From positions 186,001 to 250,000 of the forward strand of contig JAFWLB010000003.1 in the NCBI GenBank assembly GCA_017514025.1: a stretch of DNA of 64,000 nt. Reading direction: 5' to 3'. Origin of the DNA: Candidatus Saccharimonadota bacterium. Its GTDB lineage: Bacteria; Patescibacteriota; Saccharimonadia; Saccharimonadales; Saccharimonadaceae. This document shows positions 34,519 to 42,093 of the stretch, piece after piece (positions within the stretch are counted from its first letter, which is position 1; each line of letters begins with the position of its first letter). The notes beneath the pieces were generated by a model. The model worked only from the letters and a program-made list of their open reading frames with translations, had not been told where the DNA came from and did no database searches. Position numbers and translations under genes: made by a program.

Positions 34519-35533
34519 GTGCATACCAGAAATTAATTGCCCCCTGCCAACCGCCATAACGACTCACATACCCCGCCATCCATCGGATCTGCGTCACCGG
34601 ATTAGTCTCCCAGTCGGCACCCGCCGAAGCCATCTTGTTCCCAGGCAAAGCCTGTGGAATTCCATAAGCTCCGGATGGATTCTGAGCGTCCACTCTACAG
34701 CCACTTTCATGGTAAATCAAATCTAACGCCGCCGCCAAATCTGCCTCACTTACCCCTGCCTGTCGCGCCCACTCTGCACAAGTAGCCTGTTCTGGTCGCA
34801 CCGACGGCTTTGCCCCCACCGCCGTCACCCGTGCCACCGGCTGTCGTACGATCTCTTCACCTACTAATTCCCTAGAAACTTCCACATTATCCACATATTG
34901 CACATTATAATAAACTTTCTTTGTCCCCACCTCACCCAATTGTCGCACCTCCGATTTACCTTTTTCCATCCCAGCATCCTTCACGGTCTCCTCTGCAAAG
35001 GGAATTTCTTCCTCTAGTGTCAAAGTTCTACCGCCGTTGCGCGTCACCACATAAATATTTGCCGCCCCGTTCTCCAAAAAATTTGCATTCGGCACTAGCG
35101 CAATCTCATCTCCATCATACATCGTCACCCCGGCTTCACTCGCAATAGTCTTAGCATCGTAACTAGCCGTCATCAAATATTTCTCTGTCACTCCATCTTT
35201 CACTACCACTGGTCGGGCCCGATAGATATTGATGAAAAAGTTATCTGCATTAATCTCCGTTCCCATACCCGGTTCCACAATATCTCCTGGGCTCACCAGT
35301 ATTCCTGCCCGCTCAATCGCCTCCCCTACCGTTGTTGCCTCTGTCCGCACAGTCAATTTTTTGCCATCATCATAAAAAGTCACAAATTTCGCACCCACAG
35401 TCTCAAAAGTTTCATCAGCCCCCTCTGCAAAGGTCTCTACCGAATTTGTCTTCATCAAACACCCAAAAAACAGCACCAAAGTCGCAGTTATCGCTAAAAT
35501 CACAGCTCGATCGAATTTTCTCGCAAGCTTCAT
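34505..35533 (-). CDS. Secreted DUF348/G5 protein with transglycosylase-like C-terminus
   Basis: The 342 residues have an N-terminal helix (10-28). There are two ubiquitin-like DUF348 repeats (about 47-95 and 103-150) and a G5 domain (about 165-235). From about 245 a lysozyme-like fold follows, with LIYHESGCRVDAQNPSGAYGIPQALPG and the catalytic Glu in HESG. This matches YabE/Rpf-type wall enzymes. It would cleave glycan strands outside the cell, for growth or resuscitation. The ATG is six bases after TGA-TATAAT, so leaderless. Confidence 0.87.
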   Translation of the reverse strand: MKLARKFDRAVILAITATLVLFFGCLMKTNSVETFAEGADETFETVGAKFVTFYDDGKKLTVRTEATTVGEAIERAGILVSPGDIVEPGMGTEINADNFFINIYRARPVVVKDGVTEKYLMTASYDAKTIASEAGVTMYDGDEIALVPNANFLENGAANIYVVTRNGGRTLTLEEEIPFAEETVKDAGMEKGKSEVRQLGEVGTKKVYYNVQYVDNVEVSRELVGEEIVRQPVARVTAVGAKPSVRPEQATCAEWARQAGVSEADLAAALDLIYHESGCRVDAQNPSGAYGIPQALPGNKMASAGADWETNPVTQIRWMAGYVSRYGGWQGAINFWYAHGWY

Positions 35534-35539
35534 ACCCCA

Positions 35540-35545
35540 ATTATA
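35540..35545 (-). promoter_or_regulatory. -10 element of the G5/transglycosylase gene
   Basis: TGA-TATAAT, six bases to ATG 35533. Confidence 0.75.
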
Positions 35546-35558
35546 TCACACTTACGCC

Positions 35559-35732
35559 AAAAAATGAAGCAGCCTACAACTACTGCTCCATTTCATTTAT
35601 TTCTAGGTGAATCGCTCTTGAACTATGGCCAAACCTTAACCAAAACAGCTCCATACTCTCCACCCTCAATAAAGTACCCTTTTTGCTCCCCATGTCTCCA
35701 GTTCCGGTTGCTCTCAACTTCAACCCGAACCT
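35559..35732 (-). ncRNA. Unidentified structured RNA with promoter and terminator
   Basis: This is a gene-free stretch read on the minus strand. A strong promoter (35739-35766) predicts a start near 35732. A terminator hairpin (35564-35591) with a T tract ends the transcript at about 35559, giving about 175 nt. Near the 5' end GUUC-GGUUG pairs with CAACC-GAAC in one hairpin. GAACU and AGUUC further on could pair across the molecule. There is no convincing reading frame. The size would suit 6S RNA, but I cannot confirm that class. Confidence 0.6.
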
Positions 35733-35738
35733 GACTCT

Positions 35739-35766
35739 ATTTTAGCATAGGCGGAAAACATGTCAA
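35739..35766 (-). promoter_or_regulatory. Promoter of the unidentified RNA
   Basis: TTGACA (35761-35766), 16-base spacer, TGC-TAAAAT (35739-35744). Confidence 0.75.
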
Positions 35767-35819
35767 CCTTGTTTTTTTATATTTTTGATGATGTAATATA
35801 ACTTGACAAATGCGAAAAA

Positions 35820-35897
35820 CATGACGGGTGACATCTTCGGAGGGGGACCCCCACGAAAGCCTAAGTGGGGGAGGAGAAGATGGCAGGACCCGTCATG
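35820..35897. other. Three-tier inverted repeat, candidate RNA element or small RNA
   Basis: Perfect arms CATGACGGGT/ACCCGTCATG (10 bp), CATCTTC/GAAGATG (7 bp) and CCCCCAC/GTGGGGG (7 bp) nest within each other. They are separated by purine-rich internal loops, with a ten-base top loop. Read plus, it could be a leader upstream of the CPTC gene. Read minus, it is followed by five T and could be a small RNA or terminator. It is not a recognised riboswitch. Confidence 0.65.
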
Positions 35898-35905
35898 ATC
35901 CATGT

Positions 35906-35911
35906 TATAAT
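35906..35911 (+). promoter_or_regulatory. -10 element of the CPTC membrane gene
   Basis: TGT-TATAAT, seven bases to ATG 35919; it lies just after the inverted repeat. Confidence 0.7.
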
Positions 35912-35918
35912 TATATTT

Positions 35919-36524
35919 ATGAATTGGAGGAAATGGCTCGACGAATTTGCCTTAGCCGGCAAAGGTATCCTACTAGCCGCCAGGGAAAAACGTTTCTGGT
36001 GCGGCTTTATACCCAGTTTTCTCTTTTTCGGTCTACTGATGAATCTTCTTTCTGGCGGCACTGCCAAATTCGAACTCATGGCCGCCATTGGTTTTCCCGA
36101 AAGCCTCAAAATCATCGCCGACAGTTTTCTAGCCATTTTCGGCATCAACCAACCTTTTCTCGATTGGCTCCCCATCTTCCTCATCTCCATTTTGCAAGGT
36201 ATCTTAATTGGCATCATTGTTCTCCTTTGGAATAAAAAACGCGAACAAAACGCCGAAAATCTTCAAAAAGCCGGTATCATCACCGGTCTTATCGCCCTTG
36301 GTGCTGGTTGCCCCACCTGCGGCGCCACCCTCATTACTCCTCTTATCGGCGCCATTTTTTCCACCGGTAGCCTTGCTATCGCTGGCACTATTTCTATCGT
36401 TGTCACCATCATAGCTATAATCATATCTATCCTAGCCGTAAAACGCCTCGGCGAAGAAGTCTATGTTATAATAATCAATGAAAAATACCTTGCCAAAAAG
36501 TCTAAACAGGAGTCAAAAAAATGA
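35919..36524 (+). CDS. Membrane protein with CPTC redox-like motif
   Basis: The 201 residues have about four helices (near 28-46, 84-104, 118-140, 145-172). The third carries Cys131-Pro-Thr-Cys134 in LGAGCPTCGATLITPLIG. A CxxC in a membrane helix, with Pro, suits thiol-disulfide exchange. The next gene overlaps by four bases and encodes a CPYC thioredoxin-like protein, so I infer the two work as a pair, like DsbB/VKOR/CcdA with DsbA. It does not match those families by eye. The start is set by TATAAT seven bases upstream rather than the in-frame ATG at 35865. Confidence 0.75.
   Translation: MNWRKWLDEFALAGKGILLAAREKRFWCGFIPSFLFFGLLMNLLSGGTAKFELMAAIGFPESLKIIADSFLAIFGINQPFLDWLPIFLISILQGILIGIIVLLWNKKREQNAENLQKAGIITGLIALGAGCPTCGATLITPLIGAIFSTGSLAIAGTISIVVTIIAIIISILAVKRLGEEVYVIIINEKYLAKKSKQESKK
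36467..36472 (+). promoter_or_regulatory. Internal -10 element ahead of the DsbA-like gene
   Basis: TGT-TATAAT about 50 bases before ATG 36521, within the CPTC gene; it would give a short leader with AGGAG. Confidence 0.55.
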
Positions 36525-37213
36525 AAAAATTCTTTCGCATCTTTGGCATCATTGCTGTCGTCATCGTTATCATTGCCGCCATTATTGCCAGCATGAACAA
36601 CGAACCGTCCAACGCCGAAAAAGTCTGGGACAAACAAACGACTGTTGGCAACCTCGAAGCCAAAAACTACTTCATCATCTATTCCGACCTCGTCTGCCCT
36701 TATTGCGTCGCTTTTGAAAACGCTATAGTTGAACACGAAGAAGACTTCCAAAAATACCTCGCCGAAAACGATATCCTTCTCGAAGTTCGCCTTTCTGATT
36801 TTCTTTACGAATTCGGCGAAGCTAACCCCATTAGTTCTCGCCACTCCGCTGTTGCCACCTATTGCGCCAAAAATCAGGGTAAATTCTGGGACTATTACAA
36901 CAACGCCATCTCCAACGTCTGGAACGACTATTACAAAACCTCTGGCAAAGCCGGAGTTTCCAAAATGTCCGCTAGTGGCAAAGAATACTGGATCAACCTC
37001 GGCAAACAGGTTGGTCTTGGCGACAATTTTAAAACCTGCGTAGAAAACGACGAACCTTTAGAAGAAATCAAAGCCAATGCCGCCAAAACTGCTAAACTCA
37101 TCCGTGGCATGCCTTATTTTAAGTTCAATGATTTTACCAGCTCCGGTTTCGACCTCTCATGGGGCTATGATTACGTCTTACAATACTTCCAAGCTGGCTT
37201 AGACTCCAAATAG
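36521..37213 (+). CDS. DsbA-like thiol oxidoreductase, membrane-anchored
   Basis: The 230 residues have an N-terminal anchor (residues 5-24), then a thioredoxin fold with an inserted helical part. The active site is Cys59-Pro-Tyr-Cys62 and the cis-proline loop GMPYF, as in DsbA/BdbD proteins. It should form or shuffle disulfides in exported proteins; many exported proteins here contain paired Cys. Shine-Dalgarno AGGAG; it overlaps the CPTC membrane gene by four bases. It ends in a 15-base convergent overlap with rarA. Confidence 0.88.
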   Translation: MKKFFRIFGIIAVVIVIIAAIIASMNNEPSNAEKVWDKQTTVGNLEAKNYFIIYSDLVCPYCVAFENAIVEHEEDFQKYLAENDILLEVRLSDFLYEFGEANPISSRHSAVATYCAKNQGKFWDYYNNAISNVWNDYYKTSGKAGVSKMSASGKEYWINLGKQVGLGDNFKTCVENDEPLEEIKANAAKTAKLIRGMPYFKFNDFTSSGFDLSWGYDYVLQYFQAGLDSK

Positions 37214-38377
37214 TTTTTCATCTTTGATACTGTCTGGTAGATAATTTTTATCCAAGTGAAACCCGGCCTCCCATTTTTGCCCCTCGCCATATCCCAAATC
37301 TTTCATTAGTTTAGTCGGCGCATTCCGGAGCCACACCGGCACCGGCTCTCCCCGCGATTTTCGTGCCAAATCTAGAGCTTTATACCACGCATCCGTCGTC
37401 GCTCGTGACTTCTTTGATTTTGCGAGAGCCACTGTCGCATGCGCCAAAATCAGTCCACTTTCCGGCATCCCCACCCTTTCTACCGCCTGAAAACACGCCG
37501 TCGCCAGAGACAAAGCTCCGTTTCCCGCCAGGCCAATATCCTCCGAAGCAAAAATCACCATCCGCCGCGCAATAAATTTTGGATCTTCCCCCGCCTCCAC
37601 CATCCTTGCCAAATAATATAACGCTGCATCTACATCGCTCCCCCGCATTGATTTGATGAATGCCGAAATTGTATCGTAGTGTTTGTCTCCTCTTTTGTCA
37701 TAACCAGGCATTTTTTTACCCGCTGCCTCTAATACCACTTTCTCGTCCACTTTTTCCGCTAGAGACAAAGCCAATTCTAAATCCCCCAGCGCCCCCCTAG
37801 CATCTCCGCCAGATAGCTCTGCCAACAAATCCAACGCCTTTTTACTCACTCGCTTCGAAGCTTTTTCTGCTTTCACCGCCCGCCCTAGCACCTCCAAAAT
37901 CGCCGACTTAGATAGCGGAGCCACTATCACCACTCGCGACCGGCTGAGTAGCGGCGCAATCACTTCAAACGACGGATTTTCCGTAGTTGCCCCAATCAAT
38001 ATAATCAATCCAGACTCCACATGTGGCAAAAACGCATCCTGTTGCGCCTTATTAAACCGATGAATTTCATCCACGAACAAAATCGTCCGCATTTTTAAAT
38101 TCCAATTCGTTTTTGCCCGTGCCACCACCGCTTCTACGTCTTTTTTTCCAGCCGTCACCGCTGAAATTTCTACAAAATCCGCCTTAAACTCCTTCGCCAA
38201 AATCCGCGCCAACGTCGTCTTGCCCGTTCCCGGCGGCCCCCAAAAAATCAAATTCACCGGCTCCCCCTTTTTCACGATTTCCGTCAAAATCCGCCCTTCG
38301 CCGACAATCTCTTCTTGCCCTAACACTTCCGACAGTTTTTGCGGCCGCATTCTTTCCGCCAATGGCACTCTATTCAT
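37199..38377 (-). CDS. rarA: Replication-associated recombination ATPase RarA/MgsA
   Basis: AAA+ clamp-loader-like ATPase acting at stalled forks. It has 392 residues. Walker A FWGPPGTGKTTLARIL lies near 45, Walker B ILFVDEIHRFNKAQQD near 100, and sensor region GATTENPSFEV next. The C-terminal RarA domain (DKRGDKHYDTISAFIKSMRGSD) follows. The ATG is six bases after TATAAT and there is no Shine-Dalgarno site. Confidence 0.95.
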   Translation of the reverse strand: MNRVPLAERMRPQKLSEVLGQEEIVGEGRILTEIVKKGEPVNLIFWGPPGTGKTTLARILAKEFKADFVEISAVTAGKKDVEAVVARAKTNWNLKMRTILFVDEIHRFNKAQQDAFLPHVESGLIILIGATTENPSFEVIAPLLSRSRVVIVAPLSKSAILEVLGRAVKAEKASKRVSKKALDLLAELSGGDARGALGDLELALSLAEKVDEKVVLEAAGKKMPGYDKRGDKHYDTISAFIKSMRGSDVDAALYYLARMVEAGEDPKFIARRMVIFASEDIGLAGNGALSLATACFQAVERVGMPESGLILAHATVALAKSKKSRATTDAWYKALDLARKSRGEPVPVWLRNAPTKLMKDLGYGEGQKWEAGFHLDKNYLPDSIKDEKLFGV

Positions 38378-38383
38378 AGATAT

Positions 38384-38389
38384 ATTATA
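38384..38389 (-). promoter_or_regulatory. -10 element of rarA
   Basis: TATAAT without the TGN extension, six bases to the ATG. Confidence 0.65.
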
Positions 38390-38422
38390 TAAAAAATCTT
38401 CACAAAATAAAATTTTTTATGC

Positions 38423-38441
38423 TACAATTAAACTATATAAT
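38423..38441 (+). promoter_or_regulatory. Promoter region of 38457-38921
   Basis: Two candidate -10 hexamers: TGC-TACAAT (38423-38428) and TATAAT (38436-38441). AAGGAG lies between them and the ATG, so a leader is present. Confidence 0.55.
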
Positions 38442-38456
38442 ATAAGGAGTTATTTT

Positions 38457-38921
38457 ATGTATAGCACCCCAAGTTACTACAGCTACGGCTCAGACGGCCT
38501 CACTCAGGCCGACTACGACGCCATTTACAGCGCCGCAAACGCCCTGCCAGAAGGTTTCTATATCTGGGCAGGCATCGCCACAATTATTGCTATTATTGGT
38601 GGTATTTTAACTTACCTACTTTTCATCAAAAGCAAAAACGAGCCAAAAGGCAAGTTCACCAAGTGGCTCAAAGATTTTCTCAGCTTCAAAATCATGTGGC
38701 TCGAGCCTATATTGAAAACTGTTTATTACATTGCGACCATCGCCACGATCCTCGTCTCCTTTGGCTTCCTCGGCTACGGCGGCAACGGCGTGATCATGTT
38801 CTTCTGCACCCTTATCTTTGGGCCGATCCTCATCCGTATCATGTATGAGGCTACCATGATGTTCATCATGATCTGGCGCAACACTCGCGACATCGCTGAG
38901 AACACTAGCAAAAAGAAATAA
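38457..38921 (+). CDS. Membrane protein resembling DUF4282
   Basis: The 154 residues have a Tyr/Ser-rich N-terminus (YSTPSYYSYGSDG) and helices near 37-57, 83-104 and 107-130. The end FGPILIRIMYEATMMFIMIW recalls the DUF4282 pattern. Shine-Dalgarno AAGGAG is eight bases before the ATG, which excludes the longer in-frame reading. It overlaps murI by 17 bases, convergent. Function unknown. Confidence 0.75.
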   Translation: MYSTPSYYSYGSDGLTQADYDAIYSAANALPEGFYIWAGIATIIAIIGGILTYLLFIKSKNEPKGKFTKWLKDFLSFKIMWLEPILKTVYYIATIATILVSFGFLGYGGNGVIMFFCTLIFGPILIRIMYEATMMFIMIWRNTRDIAENTSKKK

Positions 38922-39546
38922 TCTTTGCTACTTGTTTAGCCACTCCTTCCCCTCCGTCAACCAAAATGGCAGAGGGGAAGATTTTTCGTAGTTCATCTTT
39001 AATCAAAGAATAGTGCGTACAGCCCAGCACCACCACTTCATAATCTCGCTCCACTTCGCTTAACAATTCTGTCAATTTTTCCTCTATACCATCATCCGCC
39101 TCTATCACATCCGCCAAACCCGGACATGCCAATAAATCTATCTCTTGCCCATTCTTCTGATTTTCCAACATCAAATGCTCAGTCCGCTCCGAATGAATTG
39201 TCCCCGGCGTCGCCATCACCAATATCTTTCGCGCCTCCGTTTCCGCCGCCAATTTAATCGCCGGCTCCGTCCCCACAAATTTCAAATCTGGATATTCTGC
39301 TCTCAATTTCTCGATACATCTCGTCGTCGCCGTGTTGCAAGCAATCACAATGATTTTCGCCCCCCACCCCCGTAAATTCTCTACATGCCCCCTCACAATT
39401 CGCATCAACTCCGCGTCAGATTTTTCTCCATAAGGACAGTTTTCGGAATCACCAATATAGCAATACTCCTCATCCGGCAGCATTTTTTTGACCACCGCCA
39501 AAACCGTCGTCCCGCCCTTACCAGAATCAAAAACACCAATTTTCAT
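38905..39546 (-). CDS. murI: Glutamate racemase
   Basis: Makes D-glutamate for peptidoglycan. It has 213 residues, slightly short. DSGKGGTTVL lies at the N-terminus, catalytic Cys in ACNTATT and second Cys in GCTHYSLI. It supplies murD. The ATG is six bases after TGC-TATAAT. The promoter is back to back with the tRNA promoter, 12 bp between hexamers. Confidence 0.95.
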   Translation of the reverse strand: MKIGVFDSGKGGTTVLAVVKKMLPDEEYCYIGDSENCPYGEKSDAELMRIVRGHVENLRGWGAKIIVIACNTATTRCIEKLRAEYPDLKFVGTEPAIKLAAETEARKILVMATPGTIHSERTEHLMLENQKNGQEIDLLACPGLADVIEADDGIEEKLTELLSEVERDYEVVVLGCTHYSLIKDELRKIFPSAILVDGGEGVAKQVAKIISFC

Positions 39547-39552
39547 TTTACA

Positions 39553-39558
39553 ATTATA
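39553..39558 (-). promoter_or_regulatory. -10 element of murI
   Basis: TGC-TATAAT, six bases to the ATG. Confidence 0.75.
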
Positions 39559-39570
39559 GCATATCTGTGG

Positions 39571-39576
39571 TATAAT
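39571..39576 (+). promoter_or_regulatory. -10 element of the tRNA-Phe/Lys/Val cluster
   Basis: TGG-TATAAT ten bases before the tRNA-Phe 5' end. Confidence 0.7.
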
Positions 39577-39586
39577 ACTTAAATAC

Positions 39587-39662
39587 GGCTCTGTAGCTCA
39601 GTTGGTAGAGCAGAGGCCTGAAGAGCCTTGTGTCACTGGTTCAAGTCCAGTCGGAGCCACCA
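39587..39662 (+). tRNA. tRNA-Phe (GAA)
   Basis: Seven-base acceptor GGCTCTG/CGGAGCC with one G-U pair, D-arm GCTCAGTTGGTAGAGC, anticodon loop CTGAAGA, T-arm ACTGG-TTCAAGT-CCAGT, CCA encoded. Confidence 0.95.
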
Positions 39663-39747
39663 ATTCTTTGATACTTCGCTCACGCTCAGCATCAAAAAAG
39701 CGGAGTTCCGGGCTACGCCAACGGAGCCACTAAAACATTAACAATTT

Positions 39748-39824
39748 GGGGCGGTAGCTCAGCTGGTTAGAGCACGGGCCTTTTAAGCCCGGTGTCGAGG
39801 GTTCGAGCCCCTCCCGCCTCACCA
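39748..39824 (+). tRNA. tRNA-Lys (TTT)
   Basis: Acceptor GGGGCGG/CCGCCTC with one wobble pair, anticodon stem CGGGC/GCCCG with loop CTTTTAA, T-loop GTTCGAG, CCA encoded. Confidence 0.95.
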
Positions 39825-39834
39825 TAATCACCAA

Positions 39835-39911
39835 GGGCGGTTAGCTCAGTTGGCTAGAGCGCGTCTTTGACGTAGACGAGGTCACAGGTTCGACTCCTGT
39901 ATCGCCCACCA
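39835..39911 (+). tRNA. tRNA-Val (GAC)
   Basis: Acceptor GGGCGGT/ATCGCCC, anticodon stem CGTCT/AGACG with loop TTGACGT, T-arm ACAGG/CCTGT, CCA encoded. Confidence 0.93.
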
Positions 39912-39912
39912 T

Positions 39913-39932
39913 AGACCCACCGGGTCTTTTTT
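39913..39932 (+). terminator. Terminator of the tRNA cluster
   Basis: AGACCC/GGGTCT hairpin with a T6 tract that leads directly into the hisS -10 element. Confidence 0.85.
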
Positions 39933-39934
39933 GT

Positions 39935-39940
39935 TATAAT
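39935..39940 (+). promoter_or_regulatory. -10 element of hisS
   Basis: TGT-TATAAT, six bases to ATG 39947, directly after the tRNA terminator T tract. Confidence 0.75.
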
Positions 39941-39946
39941 TAAAAT

Positions 39947-41347
39947 ATGAAAAAAATTAACACTTCTCCCATTTCTGGCGCGCAAGAGCTCTTGCCAGAA
40001 TCACAACTTATCTTTGATAATCTCAAAACTAAAATCGCTAAAGTTTACAAACAACATGGTTATTACAACATCGAAACTCCTTGCATCGAACGTAGCGAAA
40101 TCCTTTTCGCTAAAGCCGGCGGTGACACCGAAAAACAAATCTACGAAGTCAAAAAAACCGGCGACAAAGCCACCCCGAATTCCACCCAAGCTCTCCGTTT
40201 TGACCACACTGTCCCGCTAGCTCGTTACGTCATTGAACACGAAAACGATCTCAATTTTCCCTTTAAAGTCGCTCAAATCGGCCTCAATTTCCGCGGCGAA
40301 CGCGCCCAAAAAGGCCGTTTCCGTGAATTCTACCAATGCGATATCGACATCATCGGCCGCGAAAAGCTCCCTCTTGCCTACGACGCCGACGTCATCTCCA
40401 CCCTCCTTCACGCCTTTGCAATTTTTGATCTAGATACGCCCGTCCTAGCCAGAATCAGCAACCGCAAAATCCTCACCGGCCTGCTTGAATCTCTAGATCT
40501 CCAAGCCAAAACTTCGGAAATCAGCAATATCATCGATCATGCCGAAAAAGTCACCCCCGAACAAACCAAAGTCAGCCTCGAAGAACTAAAGCTCGACAAG
40601 TATCAAGTCAAAACCATTCTTAATCTTATTGCTTTAAGCGGCGCTCGTTCTGAAGTTATCACAAAACTGGAGAATCTAGAAATTAAAAACGCCACCTTCG
40701 AACAGGGCGTTGCCGAACTCGATCAAGTCCTTGGCCTGCTTGAAACCATAGGACTCCAAGACCAAATTTCCGCCGATCTCGCCATCATTCGTGGCCTCGA
40801 CTACTACACTGGCACCGTCTTTGAATTCATCTTGCCCGAGCATAAAAACATCGGCTCTGTTGCTGGTGGCGGTCGTTACGACAATCTCACTAACTATTTC
40901 TCCGACAAACTTTTTCCCGGCGTTGGTGGCTCTATCGGTCTCACCCGTCTATTTTACGTCCTCAGCGAGCACAACCTAATCAATTCTTCCAGTCAAAATC
41001 TCACCGAATACGCCCTTATCCCCGTTTCCGAAGCTGAAAACGAATATGCTTTTAAACTTGCCGATGAACTTCGCACCAAACACCACAGCACTACCATAGT
41101 TCTTACCGACAAAAAACTTGGCGACAAACTCTCTTACGCCGCCAAAATCGCCGCAAATGGCATTGTCATTGGCGACGAAGAAATCAAAACTGGCCAGCTT
41201 AAGGTCAAAGACTTTGCCACTGGTAAAACTCGTGATTTTAGCTTCGTCGCCGAAAGTATTACCGAATCCGACAACGCCCAAAGCACTCCTACTACCGACC
41301 CTACCGATTTCTGGACTGATCCATCCGAGCCCTCCACTTTCCTCTAA
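39947..41347 (+). CDS. hisS: Histidyl-tRNA synthetase
   Basis: Class II synthetase, 466 residues. Motif 2 (FRGERAQKGRFREFYQCDID), the HisA signature GLDYYTGTVFEF and motif 3 (GGSIGLTRLFYVL) are present, with a C-terminal anticodon-binding domain. A Ser/Thr/Pro-rich tail of about 25 residues follows. It is leaderless by promoter spacing, with no Shine-Dalgarno site. Confidence 0.96.
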   Translation: MKKINTSPISGAQELLPESQLIFDNLKTKIAKVYKQHGYYNIETPCIERSEILFAKAGGDTEKQIYEVKKTGDKATPNSTQALRFDHTVPLARYVIEHENDLNFPFKVAQIGLNFRGERAQKGRFREFYQCDIDIIGREKLPLAYDADVISTLLHAFAIFDLDTPVLARISNRKILTGLLESLDLQAKTSEISNIIDHAEKVTPEQTKVSLEELKLDKYQVKTILNLIALSGARSEVITKLENLEIKNATFEQGVAELDQVLGLLETIGLQDQISADLAIIRGLDYYTGTVFEFILPEHKNIGSVAGGGRYDNLTNYFSDKLFPGVGGSIGLTRLFYVLSEHNLINSSSQNLTEYALIPVSEAENEYAFKLADELRTKHHSTTIVLTDKKLGDKLSYAAKIAANGIVIGDEEIKTGQLKVKDFATGKTRDFSFVAESITESDNAQSTPTTDPTDFWTDPSEPSTFL

Positions 41348-41353
41348 ATATGC

Positions 41354-41359
41354 TATAAT
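41354..41359 (+). promoter_or_regulatory. -10 element of ppa
   Basis: TGC-TATAAT, 25 bases between the hexamer and the ATG; leader with AAAGGAGAT. Confidence 0.7.
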
Positions 41360-41384
41360 ATATTATAGTAAAAAGGAGATAATT

Positions 41385-42020
41385 ATGGCAGACTTTAACA
41401 AAATTTTAACTCCGGGCGATTATAAAAAAGGCGAGCTCAACGTCGTCATCGAAATCCCCACCGGCTCAAATCACAAAATCGAATGGGATCGCGAGCATGC
41501 TTGCTTCATGCTTGACCGCGTCGAACCTATGGCCTTTGCTAAACCCTGCAACTATGGTTTTATCCCGCAAACTCTCGATGAAGACGGCGACGAACTCGAC
41601 GTCCTCATGATCACCGACCAACCTCTTACTACCGGCATTTGGATGGAGGCAAAAATCCTCGGCGTCATGAAATTTGTTGATGGCGGCGAAGTTGACGACA
41701 AAATTATTTGCGTCCCCGCCGACGATCGCAACAATGGCAACAAATACCAAAAACTCGAAGATTTGCCTGCTCAAACTCTCAAGCAAATTGAGTTTCACTT
41801 CAATCATTACAAAGATCTCAAAAAGCCTGGCACCACCGAAGTCAAAGCCTTCGAAGGTCTCACTGAAGCCAAAAAAGTCATTGAAAGTTCGATCAAACGC
41901 TACCTAGAACAACATCCAGAGCTCCAATTCAAGCAAGACGTCGAGAAATTTGCAAACGATACCAAAGCCGCCTGGGACGAAACCGCTGAAAAAATCAAAA
42001 AAGCTATCGACGGTAAATAG
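41385..42020 (+). CDS. ppa: Inorganic pyrophosphatase
   Basis: Hydrolyses pyrophosphate to drive synthetic reactions. It has 211 residues. VVIEIPTGSNHKIEWD, the Asp cluster DEDGDELDVLMI and the KxxxKP-like HYKDLKKPG are family I hallmarks. About 35 extra residues at the C-terminus are charged and helical. ATG 41385 has AAAGGAG, so the long in-frame extension back to 41118 is rejected. Confidence 0.95.
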   Translation: MADFNKILTPGDYKKGELNVVIEIPTGSNHKIEWDREHACFMLDRVEPMAFAKPCNYGFIPQTLDEDGDELDVLMITDQPLTTGIWMEAKILGVMKFVDGGEVDDKIICVPADDRNNGNKYQKLEDLPAQTLKQIEFHFNHYKDLKKPGTTEVKAFEGLTEAKKVIESSIKRYLEQHPELQFKQDVEKFANDTKAAWDETAEKIKKAIDGK

Positions 42021-42053
42021 TCGACAACGCAATCTCAGCAACTCACACTAACC

Positions 42054-42080
42054 AAAAATACCCCCGAAAGGGGGTATTTT
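42054..42080. terminator. Bidirectional terminator between ppa and 42094-42648
   Basis: AAATACCCCC/GGGGGTATTT with a GAAA loop, A and T tracts on both sides. Confidence 0.9.
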
Positions 42081-42093
42081 CAGAGCCTATCTT

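Noticed and set aside
35820-35897. Nested hairpin as SRP (4.5S) RNA
   Set aside because: The size and long hairpin fit, but the conserved GGAA-type loop and the flanking asymmetric loop of domain IV are missing.
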